A DNA stretch of 64,000 nt from Rhynchosporium graminicola (taxonomy: Eukaryota > Ascomycota > Leotiomycetes > Helotiales > Ploettnerulaceae), in contig FJUW01000013.1 of NCBI GenBank assembly GCA_900074885.1, positions 310,001 to 374,000 of the forward strand. Reading direction: 5' to 3'. The notes under the pieces are model-generated. The model was given only the letters and a program-made list of their open reading frames with translations, did not search any database and was not told the origin of the DNA. Position 1 is the first letter of the stretch; each line of letters starts with the position of its first letter. The position numbers and the translations under genes are program-made. Shown in pieces: positions 46,640 through 59,147 of the stretch.

Positions 46640-49500
46640 CTACAGAGTAATCCTCTCCCGACTATACTTTCCAACCTTCTGGCTCTTCAAAAACCCTATG
46701 TCTCGTGCCGTTCGCTTGTGCACTGCTCCACCTGCACCGACCTTCAGAAGCGAGATCTGTTTCTCAGCCCTCAAAGAAATAGGCAATGCGCGAATATCTT
46801 GGTCGTCAGAAGGTAAGGTACTCGGGACGTCGTTTGCCTTCTTTGAATCCTTTGGCTGTTGTGTTAAGGATCTGTTAAAGGATTCGGCGTATTTGACTAG
46901 CTCCGAGATCACGCTTCTGAGGCATACAGCTTCTTCGATGCCTTCCAGAGCCGCACTGACCTCCAGCTTCAGACTTGAGATTAACTCTTCAGCCTCAAAC
47001 AAGTCGTTATCGACCAATCTAGCTTCGCCGGACAACCAACCTACAGTACCCACCGCGTCTATGCAGTTGTTGAGTAGACTGGCGATGACTACAATTGCAT
47101 TATCTTGGATATCGGCATCTTCGTCCACCATTTCCAGTTGTTCGGGGCTGTCGGTGTACCTGGTCGTCCATCCTCCGCGTGCGAGCTCGAACCTGAAGAG
47201 GTATATCAAGCAGACAATCTCCTGGCTTGTAAGTATAGTTTGAAGAGCAAGAGTGATGTCGCCACTAGGACAGCTGTAGAGTCTGGAGAGGGCCGCGCTT
47301 AGAGCAGCACCACGAGTGCCTGACCCAGGGCCGAGTTGGTACTCCGCGGTCTCAAGATCGTATTCTGCTTTTGCAACCTGGTATCCAACATCCGCAGTCG
47401 ACGGTTCAGCATCATCCCCGTTAGTTAGAAGGCCTTGTTTTGAGCTCGGACTGTCGCCCAGTAATCCTAAGCTCTCCATCAATTTTCGGATTGCGTGAAG
47501 AATTTCTGGGGCTGACAAGTAGTTCTTGGCAACCACGGCATAAAGTAAATCCATGTCAGGATCGACTTCTACCAGGGTCCTGACGAGTTGTCCTGCTGGA
47601 ATTGAAACGATGGGTGTGCCATTGCTTCTCAGAGCAGCTTCAATGTTAGCGATTGTCATATAGCCATTGGTTGTCAACCACATGAAAGTATTCATGGGGT
47701 AGAATGAGATGGATAGCATAGGCTCCTGTCCTTCTCCGCTGGAAGTCCACGTGAAGATCTTACTCAGAGCATACAGTATCCATCGTCGATCAACGTCAGA
47801 AGCTGGGAATCTGCGCTTGATAGCTGCTCGACCGGCAGACTCTCCAGTGGTGGTAAGGTCCATAGCATCCGGATCCGGTCCCACAACTTTTGACCTTTTG
47901 ACCTGACCTCCCCAATCTGCGCCCAAGTGAGTCTCAATCTTCTCGTCGAATTTCAACTCGTCACACTCTCCTTTTGCAAATAACCCTTCGAGTTCAACGA
48001 TTTTCTCTGCCCAAGGCTGGCCAAGACCGATTGTGCCCGGTAGAAATGAATCTAGAGTCAACATCCCACTCAGCTTTGCCTTCTTTGTACTACCAGCGCC
48101 ATCTCGCCCAGGCCGCAATTGCTCTTTTGCTGCACATCCAAGTGAATCGATCAATAGTCCAGCTGTACGAGTTTTCCCGTGACGGTCCTGCTGCCCTTCA
48201 ATCTGAATTCCAACAAGATCTTTGTCGATAATGGCTATTGCTACACCTAACTTCGGGAAATAAGATACGAATCTGCATGTGTGGTTTGATCCTCCTTCTA
48301 TTCGTTCGAGGCCATTTCTTTTCCGTTTCAAGGTTTCCTCGGAAGACATGTCCAGCCCAATGGTTGACAACTTTGACTGATACTTGGGATTATACACAGT
48401 AGCAGACTGCTTCGACGAAACCATGACGGCGGTATTTGATAGACGTAGGAAAGACTGAGCTTCGGCCGATATCATTACACTCTGTTGTTTTGGCAAGGTA
48501 CCGGTAAGATCGAATGTTGTTAAAGCATCCCCATGCAATTGTTGCAGGATACCAACTGAGACTTGGATATGGAATACCGGCTTGGTGTTCTTGTCTGGCT
48601 TCCCAGATGGTATGTCCACTTGCAGAAGAGATTCGACCGAATACTTCATGCCTTGAACATAAGCACTCGACCTTCGGGGCAGATTAACGACATGCAGGGT
48701 TCTGCTTTCAGTTTCGCCAGACCAGGTAATCAGAACTAAAAGATCCGGGTTGAACCCATCCTCTACAACTTCTTGAGGGAACAGAGCGAAGACATCTTGC
48801 CTGCCTCTAAGTATCCCTTGACTTGCCGAAAAGGCATTCGTGACTTGTGCGAATTCTACTTTGAGGTCGCTGGCTGGAACTGCTGCATCGCGTGTGAGAG
48901 CAACAGGAGGAGATGTCCACTTCTCCTCGAGTGTATCACCATCGTAGCATTGTACTTCCCCATTCTCCTTCACGGCAAGAACGTCTGTAGTATTCTCCGA
49001 GATACCAGATGACCTAGGAGCTGTAATGGTTCCCAAATAAAGGATGGGATTCAGAGAGTGCTCTAGCTTGGAAGTTTTGGAGGAGAGGATTGCAGATTCA
49101 GATCCATCGATGCTTTCATAGAACATGGTAAGCTCGGATTGGGATCCCCTGGTTGAGACATATGTTCGGCGTTCGACTTTTTTTTTTGAGACTCGACTTC
49201 TAAGGGAGCTTGGAGGGCAGGTAAAAGAAGACTGCGGGGGCAGCGCATAAGATGTGACTAGTCGAGAAGAAGAAATCTAGAAAATCAGTGGTTTCCTTGC
49301 GAGATTTGCGCTTCACGTACATCATATAAATTTACACCCTCTCCATCTATTCCCACAGCTAACTCTGATCGCTTTCTCTTCTTTGCACCAGGAGCTCCTC
49401 CATACACCTCAGCTACAACATATTGACCTTTCGAATGATCAATCGGTCGGGGTAGGGTAGCGACCACATAGGGCTTCTGCAAAACAAATCGCGACGACAT
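46640..49500 (-). CDS. UTP8: U3 snoRNP/t-UTP component Utp8-like nucleolar protein
   Basis: Predicted 938-residue protein. Exon 1 is 49321-49500 and exon 2 is 46640-49276; the 44-nt intron joins EGVNLYD to ISSSRLVTSYALPPQ in phase 0. The N-terminus (SSRFVLQKPYVVATLPRPID) and the beta-strand-like repeats (ILYLGTI, VLAVKENGEVQCYD) suggest a beta-propeller-type fold as in the tUTP subcomplex, which binds nascent pre-rRNA and supports polymerase I transcription and 18S processing; yeast Utp8 also assists tRNA export. The C-terminal half is helical with acidic Asp patches. The family call rests on remembered fungal Utp8 N-terminal patterns and is moderate; another tUTP protein such as Nan1/Utp17 is the main alternative. 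A ten-A homopolymer inside the coding part (plus 49178-49187) encodes Lys-Lys-Lys. It is divergent from ELG1. Confidence 0.62.
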
Positions 49501-49882
49501 GGTAGAAGATTGTGGTGGATTGGAGGTGTTGGTGGTTCTCAGGCACGGCAGAGCGGTCGGTCTATCGACATTATTTTTTCTAACAAAGTTCGGCTGCGGA
49601 GCAGCGGTGGCTAAAGCTGGCTACGGCTGAAATTCGGCAAGTCGCGACTCCCAGCTCTTCGAACGCGGGTCTCTTTAATCACGAAAAAACACTTTACTGC
49701 CCTGGCCGCTCAAACCACTCTCCAAAATCTTTCAGCACTTATTCCGTTTTCTTTACAACACTGTCATCTCAACCTTATTCTGTATTCACATCTTTCTTTG
49801 ATAAATCAGTGGTGGAAAAACCGTTACCAATGGTTGCTCTCGCGTAACCCTCGCGTTCACATGTCCATTCTTTCAGCTACGG
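49501..49882. promoter_or_regulatory. Divergent promoter between UTP8-like gene and ELG1, with ACGCG cores
   Basis: This interval lies between two start codons. ACGCG cores occur at 49663-49667 (plus) and as CGCGT at 49841-49845 and 49852-49856 (minus-strand ACGCG). These match the core of MBF-type cell-cycle boxes, suiting an S-phase gene such as ELG1. Function is inferred. Confidence 0.4.
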
Positions 49883-52800
49883 ATGTCAGTTCTGGCTGAG
49901 AAGGGTTTGGGGGAGTTAAATGAGGAAGCAAAGTCTAAAATGTTCCCATTATTCCAGAAAGGTTCCAGTATGTTGTAACCTAGTCCTTAATGTTAGTTGC
50001 AGGTTGTCAAAGCTGATCATACATATTGTCTGCATAGAACCCAAACCCGTTCCACCAAAAGAGCCAGCCCAGGAACCGCCCGTCAGACAGCCAGAAAGTA
50101 CAGCAACTAAGGAAGCCTCAGCTCGGGCAGGAAAGAGGACAAAGGCAACGAAAACACTTGATTCCGAGGAGTCAGGCTCTACAAGACCAATATCGAACAT
50201 CGAGATACATGCAGACCTGCTTGAGGTAGATCCAAATAACGCTCGGAAAAAGAGGAGGAAAACTGCATCTCCTAAGGGAAGGACAATATCAACAAACGCA
50301 GATGCGGGGAATGTCGATACTGTAGATGGCCATCCATCTCTAAATATTGGCGATAGATCGCCAAAACTACAAATCGATCGGACGGTTATGGGGGTCACTT
50401 TACCAAATGAGCTGGACCATGGGAACAGTGGCGCTGCTGTACAGGAGCGAATTCTGCTTTCGAGTCTACATGAGGACGCGTTAGGTCTTGGCGATACCGT
50501 TACGGCGGGTCGGGAGTATACATCGATTTACAGTACAAGTAACGGAGTCGCTGCTCGGGAAAAGGACTCGCTGGATGTTAACGGTCGTACTCAACCTGAC
50601 TTGAGCGCGAATATGAATGCTGTGCAGCCAGATGGTAATCAAGCTCCGCCGAAACCAACCAAAGTACTTCGATTCAACCCCAGGACAGGGACAATCGGCT
50701 CTCCACCAACCATGAAGACCGCTGCCGTTATAGAGGATGTCAAGTTGAAGTCCAAGAAGGGTCGTGGGAGACCTCCCAAAACTCTGATAGTGACTATTCG
50801 TTATGGCGAAAGACAGAACATTGTATCAAGCATGGGGGAAAGGATCGATTTGATCTTGAATAGTCCACCAAGCGCCCCAAATGAATTAACTGCAGCCCCG
50901 GCAAAATCAAGGCTAGCTAAATCCATCCAGCCCAAACCTTTGAAGCCTGTCCATCCGCTGTTTCTGAGTAAGGCGGCCGAGCTAAAAGTTCAAGGCCCCC
51001 AGATATCGACAGGAAAGGATACCGGCATTGCGGATCTTACAGGAAACGAAGAGATGGTAACACAGCCTCGAGCAAGATCTGCCTATCAGTTGAAGGGTCC
51101 ATCTCCTAAAAAGCCTTCAGCGGCATTCTCTGGTTCTGGGGGCTCTACAAAGATTGTTAGGTTTCCAGGTGCTATCGAGCCGGCATGGCCTTGGAAAGGC
51201 ATGGTTCACATTCGTGGGGTCGTTTCCTTAGTCCGAGATGAACATCCGGGCACGAGGTCTCCGCCACTGATATCGAGCATCAAGAAGTCAAAGTACAAGG
51301 CCTTACAAGTTTCTGGTACCGAGAATATCATCGAGAGCTTGGCAACAGACTTGTCCATCAAAACTGTTGTCCAGAGCATCCAGGATATCAACCCAGACGA
51401 ATACCCTTCGAAACCTCAATGTCTACGTACGCCCACAAAGACTTACGAATCGGGATTCGGAATCCAGAAGAAGATAAGGAAACTGCTGCGAACTCGTTTG
51501 CCTCTGCCAAAAGGAGTAATCGAGGAGTCAAGCGAGGATGATATCCAGCTCGACGATATTCATCCGGCACTTCTCGGTGTATATACGTCGATTGCCTCCT
51601 CAATGTCCGCTTTTGACAGAGGCCAATGTGAGACCCAATCATGGAGCCATAAATACTCACCCAAGTCTACTGCCCAGGTGCTACAGAAGGGTCAAGAAGC
51701 TAAGATTTTGAAGAAATGGCTAGAGGCATTGACTGTGCAGTCCGTCGAAATTGGATCTGGTGGAAAGAGTGCCACTGCTACCAAATCCAACAATGCCGGA
51801 AAGCGGAAGCGCAAGTCGAAAAAACTTGATGGTTTCGTTATCTCAACAGATGAGGAGGACAACGATATGGACGAGATTACAGACCCTGAAAATGAAGCTC
51901 CCAACAGCGACCCACGCCAGCCTAAAAGGACTGTGATCAGAGGCAAAGATGTCGCAGCATCTGAATGCAATGTCGCAAATACAGTCGTTCTTAGTGGGCC
52001 GCATGGATGTGGGAAGACTGCCGCCGTCTATGCTGCGGCGAAAGAGCTGGGATTTGAGGTTTTTGAAATCAATGCGGGAAGTAGACGAAATGGTAAGGAC
52101 ATCATGGAACGTGTTGGTGATATGACACGTAATCATCAAGTCCAGCGATCAGTAGTCCCGGTTCAGAATGACGGGACAGATGAAGACAAAGAACGAATTG
52201 ATAATGCTCTCGCCGATGATTTGAAAAGTGGTCGACAGGGAAAGATGGATTCCTTCTTTAAATCACAGCCTATCAAATCACAGCCCCAACCAAGACTCAA
52301 AGAAACCACAAAGAAGCCGGACATTGCTAAGGAGGTAAATGCAACCAAGATACAGAATAGTACAGCCAGTGTTCCGATTGACAACGCGTTCTCGAAGATG
52401 TCAAAGAAGAAACAGCAACAGTCATTGATTCTCATCGAAGAAGCAGACATCCTGTACAAAGAGGACAACCAATTTTGGATCACGATCATGCATCTCATCG
52501 CAACATCGAAGAGACCAATCATAATAACCTGCAACGATGAATCGATTCTCCCTATGGCCGACCTGAAATTGCACGCAACCATACGTATGGTACCTCCTGC
52601 TGTTGATCTGGCTGTAGACTATCTTCTACTAGTTGCCGCCTGCGAAGGACATATCATTAAGCGAAAAGCAGTGAAGCAGCTGTATGAGGGTCGTAACATG
52701 GATCTTCGAGCATCGCTTACAGAACTCAACTTCTGGTGCCAATTTGCCGTCGGAGATATCAAAGGTGGTCTTGAATGGTATTACCCACGTTGGCCAGCCG

Positions 52801-53927
52801 GTAATGATGTTGACGAGCATGGAAATGTCATCCGAGTGGTCAGTGAAGGGACGTATGAAGCAGGCATGGGATGGCTATCACAGGATTTCCTTGAGAGTCA
52901 TGTTCATCACCTAGACATCGAAGAAGAAACTCTTCATGAAGCTTGTGATGGATGGGGATTCGATCTGGGGGATTGGGTGGAAAATATCGGAGTGAAGAAA
53001 TGGGCCGGCAAGGCACGCGGAAGTGTGAAAGGCATGCAGGATGATTTTGCCGTGTTGAGCATGTATGCAGATTTTGCCGAGTCGATGAGTGCTACAGATC
53101 TGTGTTCTGGTGGGACTTTTGCTCCAGAACATAAGGTAAGAATTACACAGTCTAGCTAGGACTCATACTGACAGTATCAGATCGCACTTGACGTCTCCCT
53201 CCCAGAGCTGACGATGAAATCTCGGGATGATTATACTATTGCTTCCGAACTCAAGGAAGCCCCGGCACTCGTCAATTACAACACGACTGGCAACGACATC
53301 TCACTTTACATGAAATCTCGCTCGCGCAAAATATTGCACCTTGACCAACATATTCAACACAACCTCGAAGTACCCACAGAGTTAGATCGTCCCAGCGAAA
53401 GCACTATTCTTCGCCTCATCAGCGACAAAATCGTATCTCCAAAGGAAGGTATTGATAGGTTCGACTTGAGCCTAGCTTTCGATCCAATATCTTCCATCGA
53501 GAAATATGTCTGGTCAACATCTTTGGAAGCATCAAGTTTCGACCGTACCATGACGCTTATAGTCGAAGACCTGGCTCCCTACGTACGTTCGATCGTTGCC
53601 TACGACGCTCGTCTCCAGCAAGATCGTCTTAAACTCAGCAATCTCCTGAGCGAAGGAGGCAGGAAAGGCAAAAGAATGCGCACTACACGTGCAGCAATGT
53701 CTGCACTCGAGGGTGGAGTGAGAACTTCTACGAGGCGGGACAAGTACTTCACTGCTGCGCTGAATACCAGTTGGGTACTCAGGACGGGGATGAAGAGCTG
53801 GTTGGATGCTGCCCGAGTCGAGGAGGAGATTAAACCTGCCATTTTGAGCCGGCGATCTAGCAAGGCTAGCCTTGATGGCGACACTGGAGGTGAGAATGAG
53901 AGGGATGAGTTGGAAAGCAGTCCTTAA
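49883..53927 (+). CDS. ELG1: Elg1/ATAD5-type PCNA unloader (RFC-like AAA+ ATPase)
   Basis: Predicted 1309-residue nuclear protein. Elg1 replaces Rfc1 in an alternative clamp loader with Rfc2-5 and removes PCNA, especially SUMO-PCNA, after replication, protecting genome and telomere stability. Exons: 49883-49967, 50038-53135, 53181-53927. The first 28 codons end KMFPLFQKGS and continue in frame to KPKPVPPKEP. The long N-terminal half is disordered and basic with an AT-hook (KGRGRPPK). The AAA+ core has Walker A GPHGCGKT near residue 682, INAGSRRNGKDIMERVGDMT, and Walker B LILIEEADIL near 824, then sensor-type PIIITCNDES. The C-terminal helical region includes NYNTTGNDISLYMKSRSR. The ATG at 49883 was chosen because the upstream in-frame sequence lacks a better start; the small first exon is the least certain part. 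The Walker B E-E-A-D variant fits Elg1-like proteins. Confidence 0.9.
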
Positions 53928-54731
53928 TGTCACTGAACTTGATAATAAGGATGATTTGGAGTATATTCTTAGCATAGCTTGATTTTGCTTCGGCGTTTGG
54001 CGGGTCGGTATATATGGATGGCTGCGTAGAACAAGGGTACGGCATAGCGATAGCAAAAGTCGGACGGCAAATATACGATTTAAGCCTTTCAATTCATGGA
54101 ATGTTACAAGCCAAGCACATCACATCACTATTCATGTAATCGATTGTCCCTGCTCCTCCAGGTGACATAGATTAGTCTTCGATGATTACCAAACTCGTTC
54201 GACAATGCAATGTCACGAACATGTCATAGGCACCGAAAATGCAAATGCAAAGAACTTGACTTTCTTGATAATATAGGCATACTACTTCTCGATGCTTGGC
54301 ATCGTAGCCATCCCAGACACAAATTGAAACGGCTTCGACTTTGTTTATCATAAACAAAAACGAAGCGAACAAAGGGGACAATTCTCGCTTTCGTGAATGC
54401 CACGGAACCATCAACACGTGCCGACTTCTGCCCGTTGCGAGAGGTCCACATTTGCAGCCTGACTGACCATTTTGGTTTGCCCAAGCAAAATCTGAGCAGC
54501 CCCCCGACTCCTCCCGAGCTTGGGCCGCCCAGCCGCGTGCCAAGAGCCAGCCCCAAAAATTTCAAGACCTTGACCAGTTTATCCGAAGGTTCCTTTCCTC
54601 CAATCCTCATTTCAGCCCATACCAGTCCCGTCATTCAATTGATCATCCATCACGAAGACACTGTTGCTTCTCATCTCCACTCAATCACTTTATTCTTCTA
54701 ATATTTCCGTCGCTCCTACACATATAATACA
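53928..54731. other. Spacer between ELG1 and the phosphate carrier gene
   Basis: ELG1 3' flank followed by the promoter and CT-rich leader of the carrier gene. No supported gene; open minus-strand frames here show no known domain. Confidence 0.5.
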
Positions 54732-55878
54732 ATGTCCTCGGCACCAACATCCACCGGCTCGACAAAAGTCGATGCTGTCGTCCAGAAGGTCGCTGCTAAC
54801 ACTCCAGAGAAGCTCAGCGGTATTCAGCTCTACTCCAGATTCGCCTTGGCTGGTGCCGTCTGCTGTTCTGTCACCCACGGTGGCCTCACACCCGTCGATG
54901 TGTAAGTCCCGCTGAAATTGCGCCATTCGCGATTGAGAAGCTTCCCACTGACGTATTCTCATTGTAGCGTCAAGACAAGAATCCAACTCGACCCAGTCAC
55001 ATACAACAAGGGTCTGATCGGAGGATTCAGACAGGTTATCGCCAAGGAGGGAGCTGGTGCTCTGTTGACCGGTTTCGGTCCTACTGCTGCCGGATACTTC
55101 CTCCAGGGCGCATTCAAGTTCGGAGGATATGAGCTATTCAAGCAGCAGTCCATCAACTTCCTTGGATACGAGACTGCCTCCAATAACCGCACAGCTGTTT
55201 ACCTGGCCTCTGCGGGTGCAGCTGAGTTCTTCGCTGATATCGCTCTTTGTCCTCTCGAGGCCACCCGTATTCGTCTCGTTTCTGAGCCAACATACGCCAA
55301 TGGTCTCATTGGAGGTTTCAGCAAGATGCTGAAGAACGAGGGTGTTGGTGCCTTCTACGCCGGTTTCGGTCCTATCCTGCTCAAACAGTGAGTTGCACTC
55401 GACGAGTTTTGAATGGTAAGATGCTAACAGAACATCAGGGTTCCATACACCATGACCAAATTCGTTGTCTACGAGAAGGTTGCTGAGGCTGTCTACGGAT
55501 CGCTTGTTGACAAGAGCACCGCTTCCGATAGAATGCAGACTACCGTTAACTTGGGATCCGGTCTCGTCGCCGGTATGGCCGCTGCCGTCGTCTCGCAACC
55601 AGCCGACACTATGTTGAGTAAAATCAACAAGACCAAGGGTCTCCCAGGACAGGGTATTGCCAGTCGCTTGATCACAATCGCCAAGGAGCTTGGTCTTAAA
55701 GGTTCTTTCACTGGTCTCCCTGCTCGTCTGTTCATGGTTGGCACTCTTACCGTAAGTTTATTCGCACTCGTCAACTCAAGCGCATGTGCTGACTCACTTC
55801 CAGGCTGGTCAATTCGCTATCTACGGTGATGTCAAGAAGGCTTTAGGAGCCACCGGAGGTGTCGAGATCGCCAAGTAG
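54732..55878 (+). CDS. MIR1: Mitochondrial phosphate carrier
   Basis: Predicted 325-residue inner-membrane carrier importing inorganic phosphate with a proton for ATP synthesis. Exons: 54732-54901, 54968-55387, 55439-55751, 55804-55878; all joins keep frame. Three mitochondrial-carrier repeats are visible with signature loops [16 protein letters not shown] and QPADTMLSK. Sequence is closest to yeast Mir1: [38 protein letters not shown], and [14 protein letters not shown] near the end. The N-terminus is short and hydrophilic, as in fungal Mir1, which lacks a long cleaved presequence. The Pic2 paralogue is the alternative but the match to Mir1 is better. Good coding bias and CT-rich upstream DNA suggest strong expression. 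Confidence 0.95.
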
Positions 55879-57364
55879 ATGTAATACAGGAGTGATGGTG
55901 GAGAATGGAAGATAAATCTGCATGAAGAAATGCGCAGACTGCTTCGAACGGACAGAGTTATTCTTAGAGGGCTTCCGGATCGGATCGAATTGTGTTTGCA
56001 TTGTTTGGGCTGGTTAATCATCTTCTCCCTGGGTCTTACTCTAGAACATAGACGTTCTTGCTGTTTTCGGAATGGCGAGCTTGGTTTTACATGCTTCCGT
56101 CTGCCTCCTTCCTCCAGTCTATGGAATGGGGGACTGGGTGGGAAGGCATATCAGGCGTCTCTGTACAATAGGTTCTTTCTTCTTTTTTGACCGCCGCCGA
56201 AACGAATAGACGACTTTGGGATAGTACTGTACAGCTGGGTTCGATGTGTGTGCTATCTATGATATTGTGCTCGTTGCATTGGACGTGCTGAATAAAATAC
56301 TCCACTACTTACATATCATTCAGTGTCGAACCATATCATTTGATTTATGTGAGTTCCGAGGGATGTCTAACGCGAACGGCACTCATACAACAGAACGTGA
56401 TCTGATTGATTGTCCATGGAATTCTGGGGGCCCTTCGGCATCACAGTATGGCGTTAACGCACGCAAAGATTATCTCCATTGCGGGACGACCCTTAGAAGC
56501 TCCAATCGAGCTCATAGCCGGTCTTTGATTCCATGACTGAAATCAGAGCGTGGGGAACGGGACTATGTGATCTGATTAGAAAGCTTGCTGGATTAGGTCT
56601 TGGTACCGAAGGATCTCAAGACTCGTGAGAGACTTGGTCTGATATCAGTCGTGGTATTCGTTGCATGATCGGACCGTTACTTCTCTACCCTCGTAATAAC
56701 CAACCACTGCACATATCTTCATTCTCTCCGACCCAAAGTCTGAATCTCGGAATATAGGTACCATCGAAACGTGAGAAGGGATTACAGTACGACAGGCTCG
56801 CCAGCCAGCCTAGCTAAGCTTTTGTGCCAAGGTTCAGACAGCGGATCCAGGGATTCCAGATGAGTTTGGAGAGAGACATCGCATCAATCGCGTCACTTAG
56901 CTTGACCATACCCCTCCCCACCCCTCCTCACCTCCTCACCTCCTCACCTCCTCACCTCTCCACCATGCAGAGGTGTGGATGGACGGAGGTGCGAGTATCG
57001 TAAAGCTTGATGAATGGACGGACTGCTTGGGGTGAATATGAGACCAATCGATTAGCTACGAGGTGAGGCAAGGTAGGAGGAACAGGTATTTAAAGGAAAG
57101 CTGTTCCCCGGATTGTGCGTTACTTATATTTCCTGCTTGAATATTTCCCTACTATAAGTATAACCCACGAGAGATTCGGAAGAGCAGTCAACACCATAAC
57201 TCATCCGGAAGCCTCGACTGAACCCCTCCCTCCTCACTTGCAGCCAGCTTGCCCCTCCAATTCATCACACACAACCTCAATCTAAATCAACTGCACTCCC
57301 ACCACATTCTCTCTTACCTTACCCCTCTAACAAACCACAACAATCAACTCTCACTACCGCAACA
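55879..57364. other. Intergenic region and probable GAD promoter
   Basis: Carrier 3' flank, then the upstream region of glutamate decarboxylase, with a CT-rich leader (57200-57360) and an 8-bp tandem repeat at 56923-56954. Several CCCCT words (56911-56927) match the stress-response element core. Confidence 0.45.
56923..56954 (+). repeat. Four tandem CCTCCTCA units upstream of GAD
   Basis: Four exact 8-bp copies in a row, about 410 bp before the GAD start, next to several CCCCT words (STRE core on either strand). May act as a pyrimidine-rich promoter element; the role is inferred. Confidence 0.85.
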
Positions 57365-59147
57365 ATGGTCCATCTAGCTGCAATCCCCCACGACGAGAAG
57401 ATCTCGAAGCCTCTCGTCGAAGGACTTGAGAAACTCGAGATTGCTGAAGGACGAACCGAAGACAGCTTTACGACAACAGTGTATGGCAGTAGATTTGCAG
57501 CTCAGGATCTACCCAAACACGAGATGCCCGAGGGAGAGATGCCGAAGGAGGTTGCGTACCGCATGATCAAGGATGATTTGAGCTTGGATGGAAATCCGAT
57601 GCTGAAGTATGTTATTCTTCTAACATAGCGGGAAGAAATTGTATATATGAATGGTGGTCATTGAGGAATATGCTGATTATTTCGGTGTTCTAGTTTGGCT
57701 TCGTTCGTTACTACGTACATGGTATGTATAGCTCTTGAACCCAATATACGAGATAAGAAGGAAAACAGCTAGAGGGCGTCTGCTAATGGAGTATCACTTG
57801 CAGGAAAAAGAAGTCGAAGACCTAATGAGCGAATCCTTCTCCAAGAACTTCATCGACTATGAAGAATATCCCCAGTCAGCCGACATCCAGAATCGCTGCG
57901 TCTCCATGATCGGTCGTCTCTTCAACGCCCCTACTGCTACCGCAGATGATGCTCCAATTGGCACGTCCACCGTCGGATCCTCAGAAGCCATCATGCTCGG
58001 TGTCCTCGCTATGAAGAAACGCTGGCAGAATGCTCGAAAGGCCGCTGGCAAACCATGGGATAAACCGAATATCGTTATGAGTTCTGCTGTACAGGTGTGC
58101 TGGGAGAAAGCCGCAAGGTATTTCGAGGTCGAGGAGAAATACGTATTTTGTACCCAGGACAGATACGTGATTGATCCTCAGGAGACGGTTGATTTGGTTG
58201 ATGAGAATACTATTGGTATTTGTATCATTCTTGGAACTACCTATACTGGAGAGTATGAGGATGCGAAGGCTGTCAATGATTTGCTGATTGAGAGAAATTT
58301 GGATACGGTAATCCACATCGATGCTGCATCTGGTGGATTCGTAGCTCCGTTTGTGTGCCCGGAGCTGGAGTGGGACTTCAGACTCGAGAGGGTGGTTTCG
58401 ATCAATGTTTCAGGTCACAAGTACGCTCAACCCTTTCCTTTTCGAAGTTTCCGCATTTTGAAATATAAAGCTAAACTTTACAGGTACGGCTTAGTTTATC
58501 CAGGAGTTGGATGGGTTATCTGGCGAGCTGCAGAATATCTCCCCAAGGAACTTGTTTTCAACATAAACTACCTTGGAGCAGACCAAGCTTCTTTCACGCT
58601 CAACTTCTCCAAGGGTGCAAGCCAAGTCATTGGCCAATACTACATGCTCATCCGCCTCGGAAAGCACGGCTACCGCAGCATCATGTCAAACCTTACCCGA
58701 ACCGCAGACTACCTTTCCGACTCTCTCTCTCAACTCGGCTTTATCATCATGAGCCAAAAGAGTGGCAAGGGTCTTCCTCTCGTTGCCTTCCGACTCAACC
58801 CAAAGAAAGGCCACCACTACGACGAATTCGCACTCGCTCACCAACTGCGTGGTCGAAGCTGGGTAGTTCCAGCCTATACAATGGCACCCAACACGAAGGA
58901 TCTCAAGATGCTCCGCGTGGTCGTTCGAGAGGATTTTAGCAAGAGTCGCTGCGATCAGCTTCTCGACGACATCAAGTTGTGCATGGGTGTGCTGAATGAT
59001 ATGGATAAGGAGGAGATCAAGAGGAGTCAGAAGTACATTCTGGAGCATCAGAGTCATAGTGGGAAGAGCAATCATAATCATGAGAAGTATAAGAAGGAGA
59101 AGCATAGCTTACAGGGGCAAACGGGGAAGACGCATGCTATTTGCTAA
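57365..59147 (+). CDS. GAD1: Glutamate decarboxylase (PLP-dependent, GABA shunt)
   Basis: Predicted 516-residue cytosolic enzyme converting L-glutamate to GABA and CO2. Exons: 57365-57606, 57694-57721 (28 nt), 57804-58420, 58484-59147. The tiny exon 2 supplies NLASFVTTYM, joining MLK to EKEVEDLMSE in frame. Visible group II decarboxylase features are STVGSSEAIMLGVLAMKK, IHIDAASGGFVAPF with the PLP-binding Asp, and INVSGHKYG with the Schiff-base Lys. That Lys codon is split AA/G by intron 3. The C-terminus is His/Lys-rich (SNHNHEKYKKEKHS) and ends THAIC; it is not a clear plant-type calmodulin site. The frame is also open through the 63-nt third intron, so retention would insert 21 residues immediately after the catalytic Lys. 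Fungal Gad1 acts in oxidative-stress tolerance and spore germination. Confidence 0.94.

Noticed and set aside
57735..59147. GAD starting at 57735 as one 470-codon frame.
   Set aside because: The first codons and a 21-codon block at 58421-58483 are intron sequence; splicing restores the family sequence and includes the upstream exons.
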